This document shows positions 52,088 through 60,000 of a DNA stretch of 60,000 nucleotides, piece by piece. Source of the DNA: Symsagittifera roscoffensis (lineage: Eukaryota > Xenacoelomorpha > Acoela > Convolutidae). Location: NCBI RefSeq assembly GCF_963678635.1, contig NC_087065.1, forward strand, positions 28,727,254-28,787,253, written 5' to 3'. Position numbers and translations under genes: made by a program. The number at the start of each line of letters is the position of its first letter. Positions within the stretch are counted from its first letter, which is position 1. Under the pieces are notes generated by a model that was given only the letters and a program-made list of their open reading frames with translations, did no database searches and was not told where the DNA came from.

Positions 52088-53345
52088 TATATCACATTTA
52101 GATTAATCAGCAATATTTTTAAAACAAACTAGCGTTTAACCCACCTTCGGTGCTTCGAAATTTTACGACAGCTCATGAAAAACCGCATATATTGAAAACA
52201 ACATCTGCAAACTTTTAGTGTACTCTGACTGCACCCAATTACAGGGTTGGTAATTTCGAACATTTACATTTTTTAATTCCCATTTTAAAAGCGTCATCTC
52301 GAAAACTTAATGGGCCTCTGGAGAAATTTGGAGGCCAGATTTGCAACCACTAATAGCACCCTATTAAAGGGTTAGGAATCCCAAAATGTTGTGAATTTTT
52401 TTAAACCTAAGTTTACCGAAAAAAAAAATTGAAAAAAAAAAACGTCTTATCTCGGAAACTAAAAAGATTTGAGCATTCATATTAAGAGGAAAGATTTGAG
52501 ACGCCTGGGTGTAAGCTGAAAATAGGGTTGTATCTTCGTCAAGCTAGTATTTTTAAATTTTTTGAATTTCTTTATAGATAAGTTCTTCGAGAAATTTTGA
52601 AAAAGACAAAAAACGTCAGATATCGGAAACTTAAAGCATTAGAGCAGTCGCGTTTAGCAGTCGCGTTTAGCAGTCGCGTTTAGCAGTCACTTGTGGCAAG
52701 ATTTGAAACTCTTTAGAGTACCCTGACAACACCGAACTATAGCGTTGGAAATTTTAAATTTTGAAAAAATAATTAATTTAAACTTTCTGAAGTTTTCAGA
52801 AAATTTTTGGAAAAATCACAAAAAACTTCATATCTCGAAAACTACAAAGAATTGAGCAGTCATACTTGGAGGCAAGATTCGCAATCTTTGAGGTTACTCT
52901 GTCAATGCCTAACTAAAGGGTTGGGAATTTCAGATTTTACCAAAAAAAATTAATACGTTTTCTGAAATTATTTTGAAAAATCACAAAAAACGTCATATCT
53001 CGAAAACCACAAAAATTTAAACAGTCAAATTTGGAGGCAAGATTTGTAACTCCTTACAGTACTCCGACAGCACCCAACTACAAGATTGGAAAATTCAAAT
53101 TTTGAGAAAAAATTTAATAAAATTTTCTGAAAATTTATGAAAAAATCACAAAAAATATCATATCTCGAAAACTACTAAGAATTGAGCAGTCATATTTGGA
53201 GGCACGATTCGCAATCTTTAAGAATACTCTGACAGGACCCAACTACAAGGTTGGGAATTTCAGATTTTGCGAAAAAAAATTAATATAAGTTAATATAAAA
53301 ATCTCAAAAATGATTCGGGCATTCGAAATTGGAGGCCAAATTCGC
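52088..53345. repeat. Tandem repeat unit 2, right part, and ~160-bp satellite
   Basis: Continues unit 2 after the LTR insertion (ATCACATTTAGATTA...). Monomers marked by ATCTCG(A/G)AAAC(T/C) lie at about 52294, 52447, 52619, 52832, 52993 and 53160, spaced 150-210 bases. A 13-base unit (GCAGTCGCGTTTA) is repeated three times at 52646-52684, against about one and a half in unit 1. Monomers also share a GTTGG(G/A)AATTTC block. Confidence 0.8.
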
Positions 53346-53890
53346 AACCCCTAATTCACTATTGGGCTGCTTAACTTAAACTCGGTAAAATTACCACTGA
53401 AATCAAATCAGAAAAGCCCGAAGATAGTGAAGCCCGCATTTAACTATATAATAGATTAATGCTACTTTGATGCTATCTCTAGAGAAACAGTTGAACGAAA
53501 TTTAAATCTTCTTTCCTTCTTCGCATTAGCAAGTCGTTCATTGGAATCGAGAAAAGAATTGAGTTAAAGTGTATAACATACTTATAACAATATCTTACAA
53601 ACAAAAATAAGGCTTTTCAAAATACATTGAGACTACTGACTGCCAATTATAGGCTCAAAAAAAGAACGAAACAAATTATTTTTGACAAACATTGTTCAAC
53701 CGCTTCTCTACAAAAATCATTTTTTCATTTGACTTCTAGAAAATGGAATTCACTGCCCATAATTTTGCGCAATTTAGAAAAATCGAGAACAGGATTCAAG
53801 AAAAAATTGAAAGAATTTTACGTGAGTGAATTGAGAAACAATCCAATATGTACAAATACAAATACGTGGCGTGATTTCCGTTTTTGCTAG
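53346..53890 (+). pseudogene. LINE-3 relic, C-terminal end
   Basis: The frame 53627-53890 codes FDKHCSTASLQKSFFHLTSRKWNSLP and KKKLKEFYVSEL, the typical RT-carboxyl end of this LINE family and parallel to LINE-2 at about 25340-25600. It follows the satellite that expanded inside the LINE unit. Confidence 0.7.
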
Positions 53891-54309
53891 TTCTATATGT
53901 TTTAATTTAGTTTAATTTCCAGACATTGTTTGAAAGAGAATCTGTATATATTCTGTATATACGCTGTATGTTTGGACTATCTATAAAATTGTTTGTAAAG
54001 TTAAAATACCAGCTCGTTTTTAATTCTTAAAACTGATGTTTTTTTAGTATCCGTAACTTCATATATTTTAATCAACCAATTTCTGAACTGTAACCGAACT
54101 TGTTTTGTTTATTGCTTGTTTTCTGATATTGTGTTTTTGTTTGATGTAACCAATGAATTTTAACCAACTTTAGTATTTACACTTTGCTATACTGATGCCT
54201 CGGCTTTTATTGTACAGTAATTCAGGTGTTCTTTCTTCTTCTTCTCTTCAATTTGCCCATGAAGTAGGACAGCAACTATTTTAAACGAAAAATTCTGACA
54301 ATAACTCAT
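53891..54309. other. No gene recognised
   Basis: AT-rich region with LINE 3' untranslated character; nothing further supported. Confidence 0.4.
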
Positions 54310-54790
54310 ATGGTTGAACAATTCGATGGCTGAGTAGATGGTTACGTGAATAAACGAATGGATGACTGGATGCATAGCTGTTGATTGGATCGGTGAATGA
54401 AAGGCTGACTGGATTAAAGCAGAGAAGTTCGGCTCATGTATGGATATATGAATGTAAGGCTGGCCGAATGGATGGCTGAATGATTCGACGAATCGATGGT
54501 TGCATGTCTGGAATGATTGACGAATGGCTGGACGATTGGGTGGCTGTATCAATTGCTGGATTTAACAATGAATGACTGGACGGAAGGATGGATATTTGTG
54601 TTGAAGTGGGTGTTGAATCGATTAATGCGTAGATGAACAGATGGGTTACTCGAGAGAGGAATAAATTGACTGGTTGGGTTTTTCAACAGATGAATTACTG
54701 GATAGATAGATGGATGGAACGCTGGCTGGCTACATGGATACTTGGCCTGCTAATGCTGTTATTTATGGATGATTGGATTATGCAGACCTA
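54310..54790. repeat. GGAT/TGGA-type degenerate minisatellite
   Basis: Many imperfect iterations of GATGGATG, GAATGGATG and GACTGGATG. It frames copy 2 of the R2-group element on the left and reappears at 58870-59420 on the right. Confidence 0.75.
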
Positions 54791-54794
54791 AATT

Positions 54795-57700
54795 ACAAAA
54801 GGGGCCCTTCCGTTTAGTTACGGTGAGTGCACAAGCTGGATACGGCCATACCAGCGTTGTAAAAATGCATATATATATATCAGCAATGACGTCATAAATC
54901 AGCCTTGAATGCATCGTCGTAATGTTAATTTATCCTAGCCGTCCTTCCTCTACAATAGCGCTTATGGAGTTGTCGATAAATTGAACTTTGCGTAGCGATC
55001 TGCACCCCCTTATACAAAGTATAGAGCTCCTCAGGAGCGCGAAGCTTATTTTAGTTCTTATGTAGTTTATAGATTCTGGATAGCTCTCGTCTTTTATTAC
55101 CTATTTTTTCGGCTAATTGCTGCATCGTCCGCGTGGCCGTTGGAGCAGCGCCACCGGTGCATCCGAAAATTAGCGGGCAGAAGCTACTCTGCTCTACATT
55201 TTAAATTCTTTGCTGATATTTGGAGTTCTTCAGCGTTTCGTGGTATTTGTATGCGCCTTTATGCAATTTTCGCGATGTTTTGGCATGGGGGTTGAAAATT
55301 TTCACATCAAAGAAAGCGTGGCTGAATCCTGAAACCCAGAGTTTGTTTGCCTTAACGTCAAGTCGTGCCTCATCTTCAGTTGTAGTTGAATTGTTGACAA
55401 AGCTTTCGCCTTGCAACAGCTGAAGTTTCAGCGCAATCTCGACTTCATGGCAAACCTCGTTCATGAGGTTGGCGAAAGTGTCTCTAATTTCATTGTTTCT
55501 TATGTGTGTGTAACCACACTTTGCACAGTGAAGCGCATGTGTCAAGTTAAAATTAGCAGCACATGCAAACGTGAGTGGGGTTTTGGTCGGTTCCCATCCG
55601 TATCTTAAGTGAATAACATCTCTGAATTCTGATTTATTCAGGTTGAAGTTGTATCTGCTGTGGTAAAGCATTGAGCCAGTTAGAGGCTCCGTTTTCAGAG
55701 GCCAGGTCGATTTCGTACTTATCTGTTTCATTTAAGAAGTTAACGAGGTTAGGTTTCTTTCAATTTCAAATTTTATGATTTTCGTACATATTTTTTCTTG
55801 CTGTGTTACTGCTGTAACAGGATCTTGAGATTCCAGTACTAGTGATGTTTCCTTAGACCATTCTAGATAGCTTTCATGATCGGATTGCAGCTTGATGTTA
55901 ACTCCGCCCATTTTAAGGGGTAAGGAATATATCTCACGGAACTGGGGGTTTAAAGTGTCTTTACCGGCTAGGTTAGGTAATAATTGTTCTTTTATAAAAT
56001 TTTCACATATTTCTAAGTTTTCCATAAAGTTTTTGTTGTCCTGGCAAGAAATGAAAGCTTTTCTTGAACTCCTTTAGTATAGCAGGCATAAACGTTTTGA
56101 TGAGAGGTTTTCGCGATTTTCGTTAATTTTTTCAAAACTTTGATTTGCTCATTCTGTTGAAACTCGAGGGAGATTTTACATTCAGATTCTGTTCCTATTA
56201 CTGAACCAAGCACTCGGGCTCCTGCCTTTATAGTGATTCCTGTATTCGCGAAGATTTTCTGAGCTTCACCGAGTTTTTCATCCTTGACAATGAGTTGGCA
56301 ATTGGATGCTTTCACGTGGTAGCCGAAAAATTTACCCAGTGATACAATTTTATCGAGGACGGTTGGTAGATTGCTTAATTCACCGACTGCCATTCCGTCA
56401 TCTGCGTACCATTTCTGGGTTAAATCGTCTACTGATAAAAGTTTTATGAGGGGTATTATGGCTAGACCGTACATGGCCATTGCTAGTGGATCCCCCTGTG
56501 TTGTCCCTTCTTGAGAGTAGATGTTTTTTTTGTTAACGAACAGTTTAGATGGATTGGAGTAGGTGTTCTTAATCGCTGTTAAAAGAGAAGGGCAGGCATT
56601 TTTGATGTTTTTCAATGCCAGCTTTCGGTTCAGCGAGTTGAAAGTGTTTTCGGTATCTATCAGTAAAACAGCATCGGCGGAAGTTTTGCTGTATTGATCT
56701 CTTAGCGTGTGGATCGCATATTCAATGCCACATTTTTGTCCTAGGCAGAGTTGGTAGTTCGAACCGAGCGACATGAGTTCGTTTTTTAGGAGTTTAGTTT
56801 TTGTTCGCCCTTTTATCCTACGCTTAACTTCTCCTTCGCCTATGGGTCTTACTCCTGGATTCTTATCTAAGGGTATTAATCTACATGCGTTATATGGTTC
56901 CAATATTTCTAGATTTAGTTCTTCGGTGGCCTATTGTTTGGCAATTTTAGCAATTATTTTTGAAATCTCAACTGATTGTTGCCCGAAGTGTGTTAAAATA
57001 CGTCTCCATTCATTTGCATCGAGGCCAGGTAGTCCAGGCGGTCTGTGCGTTCTCATGGCTGCCTTCTTGATATGTTGACTGTTTATCTGATCAAATATCG
57101 ATGGATGGAAATGAACTGTTTCGTTTGAGACTGGTGTAGTATACTCCCAGCAATTGGTTAAGATGGTTGGTGCTTCTCTATGAGAGTCTGTTCTACTGTC
57201 TCACCTTTGAAGATCTCGTCGAGTGAAAGAACGCCTTTGGATGTGTCTGTTAGTTTTACAATTTCGTTTGATATTTTTCCAGTATTCATTAGTTTGTTGA
57301 ACTCTTGTGCTTCAGTTTCAGTTTTTCTTCTACTTCCTTTCAACAAGCGCATTTGCAGCCCTTCCTTTCGTTATATAGTCCATCCAGATCTCCGTCTTGC
57401 CATTTCTTAAGTCGCCTTGCTTTTGTTTTGGATAAAAATCTATCATTTTCGGACTTTCTTTGCACAGTAGTAAGTGTGGAAAAATGATTGCTGCGTGCAT
57501 TGCGAATGTATTTTCGTTGTTGTCTATTAGGCTGTTTAAAGTTCTTTTGAGGGTTTCAATGAAGATATAACCAACTTTAATTTTCGACAAGATCATAAAG
57601 ACCGGTTTCCAGTGGACCACTTCGATGTATTTTTTCCTGGTCTTTTCTATGAGTTCTGGACAGGGGTTTGTCCATGGGTATTTTTTTGTTCTAGGTTCTA

Positions 57701-57994
57701 TAGTAAAACACTCTCCTGAGTTTTGTGAGTGTGGGGCAGTGGAAGGGTGAGGGTGCATTTGGGGGAGCGTGGTTGTAGCTAGGGTTGGGGTATTGCTTTC
57801 ATGCTTGTCGTTAGCCGAAGGAAATTGGGAGGTGCAGCGATGACAACTGAAATCCTCATAGTGAACACTGCTGCGGGCTAGGCCGCTGCATTTTACATGC
57901 ATGTAGCCTGGGCAAGTGAAGCACTAAACACCTCCACTTCGCAAGCTGTTTTTACAAATAAGGTAATGTGTTTGAGTAGCCATTTTAGGAAGGA
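54795..57994 (-). mobile_element. R2-group (REL-type) non-LTR retrotransposon, copy 2
   Basis: Same boundaries as copy 1: ACAAAAGGGGCCCTTCCG at 54795 and TTTTAGGAAGGA at 57984-57994. No clear target duplication. It is broken in many places: the PHD-like finger has TGG changed to TAG (V-stop-CFTC), the RT is split into frames 57330-57902, 57158-57352, 56013-56903, 55732-56025 and 55201-55731, and the YADD motif is kept (YADDGMAVG). It sits in the minisatellite. Confidence 0.85.
55201..57902 (-). pseudogene. Decayed RT/REL protein of copy 2
   Basis: Order on the minus strand: partial PHD-like finger with CHRCTSQF; MRLLKGSRRKTETEAQEFNKL; RT with LLIDTENTFNSLNR, TTQGDPLAMAMYGLA and YADDGMAVG; zinc knuckle-like HALHCAKCGYTHIRNNEIRD; and endonuclease FFDVKIFNPHAKTS. 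Multiple frameshifts and substitutions, including changes in the conserved RGYTHIRHNE motif of copy 1. Confidence 0.8.
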
Positions 57995-58194
57995 CGGCGG
58001 TGTCAAGTTAGCGAGAGATTTTATGTAATAAATTTGCAAGCTAATTTGTAAAGAAATCATTACCGTAGAACGAGAAATACCATCAGGGCAGATCATTTGA
58101 GGGGTTGGATTTAGGTTGAGGTTAGGTGAAACAATAAGTGTATGGGGGTGTACAAATCTATTTATCAAGTTAAACAGCACATGATTATGAATAA

Positions 58195-58520
58195 AAATTT
58201 TGCGGTTTACTTCGGAACTGTTACAGTCTGAATTGTTTTGGGGATGATCAGTGTCTTGAGCTGAAACTTCTTAGTGACGAGGTTAATCAAGTTTTTCCAG
58301 TTCTGTTCTAATTCTCGTGGATTCAGCCTGTTGTCATTGTATCCAGCAACTATTGTTAATTCATTTAGGCGATTTAGTCTGTATTGCAAAACGGTTTCAA
58401 ACAGATCATGAAGCGTTGCGCCGCGGTAGGAGTGAAATGTTGATTTACTAGAGCTGGTTTGATATATTTGGTCCTTGAAGTCCCGATAACTAGTTTCTGT
58501 GAGAATTCAGGGACGCGTCT
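58195..58520 (-). pseudogene. SGNH-like relic
   Basis: On the minus strand, pieces resemble SGNH blocks: IGTSRTKYI in block I style, FHSYRGATLHDLFETV in block II style, and LTIVAGYNDNRLNPREL in block III style. A frameshift separates the first from the others. The remainder (NWKNLINLVTKKFQL) fits the helices after block III. Origin unknown; it could be from a LINE ORF1 or another element. It lies between copy 2 and the 18S fragment. Confidence 0.5.
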
Positions 58521-58869
58521 TGCCTGAAATTGCGGCATCTACCTGAAACACAGACAACTGGGACGAGAAAGGAAGCTTTTTGGGGTGATTTATGAATACT
58601 TTCACTTAGGATTTAAAATTGCTTAGGCAAAGACGATGGAAAAAAAGGAGTGGTACAACTTGATGTCGATTTGGAGGTCGATTCACCAGTTCACGCCTTC
58701 TTGCGTCTAGTTACGCCAGGGAAATTTCACTCGCCTACGGCTGGGACGGCGAGATTTGGTACGATAAGCAGAAGAGGAAAGCCCAGCGAGCATATGATAT
58801 GAAAACAAACAAGCGGTAAATTTGAACAAATAAAGACTATTTAATAAGTTTATCACAACAATTAGGCTA
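58521..58869. other. No gene recognised
   Basis: Short interval without support for a gene; includes no obvious repeat end. Confidence 0.4.
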
Positions 58870-59422
58870 TATCATGGATTGAAAAACGATGAAAGAAAGG
58901 ATGATCGGTTACCTAGCCGGCTAGAAAGACGGATGACTTAGTATAGAAAAATAGGCTGATTGGCCTGCTGCTTAGACGGATGGATGATGTATTTCTAGAT
59001 AGATGGCTTAATAGACAAACAAATTTGAACAAATTAGAATGGATAGACTGGTTGGATGATTAATTTTATAGATTGTTCAATTGCTGATTGGATGGGTGAA
59101 CGGCTGAATGAACTGAAGTTTGAAACAATTGATGAACGGATAACGGTACAGCGAATGAATGGCCGGAATGATTGCTAGACGGACACCGGGAGAGATGAAA
59201 ACATTCATGGGTTTAAAGATGAATCAATAGCCGGACGATTGTGCTTATGTGTAACTGAATAGGCGGATGGCTGGATATAATGATGACTCATAGTATGACT
59301 GGCTGGAAGCATAGGTTGTCAAATAGAGGGATGACTCGACGGGTGTCCTAATGATTTGGTTGCAAAGTTAATGGATGGCTTCAAAGATGGATGATTTCAT
59401 GGATGGTCCAGAATGATGATCT
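58870..59422. repeat. GGAT/TGGA-type degenerate minisatellite, right block
   Basis: GATGGATGA, GACTGGTTGG, GAATGGATGG and related variants up to the edge of the 18S fragment. Similar in type to the 54310-54790 block. Confidence 0.7.
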
Positions 59423-59953
59423 TTCCAGAAATAAGGATTGACAGGTTGATGATCTTTCATGATTATATGGGCGGTGATGCATGGCCGTTCTTAGTTAGTG
59501 GAGTGATCTGTCTGGTTAACTCCGATAACGAACGAGATCTTGATCCTCTAAATAGTGCCATTCTCGTTAAAGTATTGGTTACTTCTTAGAGGTACTATGT
59601 ACAATTTAATAGCATACGTGAAGTAAGGCTATAACAGGTCTGTGATGCCCTTAGATGTCCTGAACTGCATGCGCGCTACACTGGTGAATTTAAATTGAGA
59701 GATAACCTTGGCCTACTTGGTCCGGGTAATCACCTAAAATTCATGAGCGTGAAGGGGATTGAATGTTGTAACTTGCAATCGTGAACCAGGAATTCCTTTT
59801 ACTCGGTAATCAACAAGTACTGGGGATTACGTCCCTGCCCCTTGTACACACCGCCCGTCGCTACTACTGATTGGATGTTTAAGCAAGAATTGCGGAAGCC
59901 TGTCGCTGAGACTTCGCTCCTGGCAATAGGTGGAAGCGGATCGAGCTTAATTG

Positions 59954-59984
<31 letters not shown>

Positions 59985-60000
59985 TCGTAGGGGAATCTGC
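59423..60000 (+). rRNA. 18S rRNA, 3' part (partial, runs off the window)
   Basis: Recognisable universal blocks in order: AAGGATTGACAGG (59433), GATGCATGGCCGTTCTTAG (59477), CCGATAACGAACGAG (59521), AACAGGTCTGTGATGCCC (59633), TGCGCGCTACACTG, AGGAATTCC (about 59788), TTGTACACACCGCCCGTCGC (59843) and GTAACAAGG (59973). Only about the last third of the gene is present; upstream is minisatellite. The extreme 3' end departs from the almost universal form (GTTTTCGTAGGGGAATCTGC), so it may be a pseudogene fragment or a very divergent gene. Confidence 0.9.

Noticed and set aside
54187-54552. 121-codon minus-strand frame with H, P and S repeats.
   Set aside because: It is a translation of the degenerate GGAT-type minisatellite, not a gene.
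54310-59422. CRISPR-like or telomeric arrays.
   Set aside because: The repeats are degenerate short minisatellites without regular spacers; no such system occurs in an animal genome.

Overview
This is nuclear DNA from an animal, probably an invertebrate; I cannot name the lineage. The flanks are AT-rich and hold one apparent host exon plus many nested transposable elements, and the right edge carries the 3' end of an 18S rRNA gene. Almost every protein signal belongs to a mobile element. No bacterial features, canonical tRNA genes or CRISPR arrays were seen.

Left part (1-21,800). It opens with a MULE-type transposase tail. A fold-back repeat (about 1941-3552) contains a nested 395-bp MITE, and single arms of the same repeat lie at 5518-6057 and 6376-6842. 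Then come a relic of a giant-element leader (about 4690-5180), a 1-kb tandem duplication (7762-9788), a decayed L1/CR1/Jockey-like LINE on the minus strand (9995-13390), two further MITEs (15640-15955 and 18136-18441) and tRNA-like repeats. The one likely host gene is the last exon of a single-pass membrane protein (18636-19679, minus).

Middle (20,100-27,857). A second LINE family is split by a 3.2-kb non-LTR element with an N-terminal PHD-like finger, a reverse transcriptase and a C-terminal CCHC/restriction-like endonuclease (R2-group architecture). The 8-bp target duplication is visible. A chimeric tandem repeat (LINE fragment plus roughly 160-bp satellite) follows.

The centrepiece is a 24.2-kb Ty3/gypsy-like LTR retrotransposon (27858-52087) inserted in the second unit of that tandem repeat, so the first unit gives the empty site. 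It has 884/883-bp LTRs that are almost identical. The order is: a 3-kb leader full of regularly spaced motifs and paired RNA-like stems; gag with two zinc knuckles; protease; RT; RNase H; a roughly 430-residue acidic spacer; DD35E integrase; and a C-terminal macrodomain-like region. About 9 kb of tightly packed sense ORFs follow: an SGNH/GDSL hydrolase with all four block residues, a 1083-residue protein with a degenerate SGNH-like region, and three proteins I do not recognise. Pol and several accessory ORFs carry stops and frameshifts.

Right part (52,088-60,000). The satellite and LINE tail resume. A GGAT/TGGA-type minisatellite follows, holding a second, more decayed copy of the R2-group element (54795-57994), then an SGNH-like relic, more minisatellite, and the last roughly 575 bases of an unusually divergent 18S rRNA gene.
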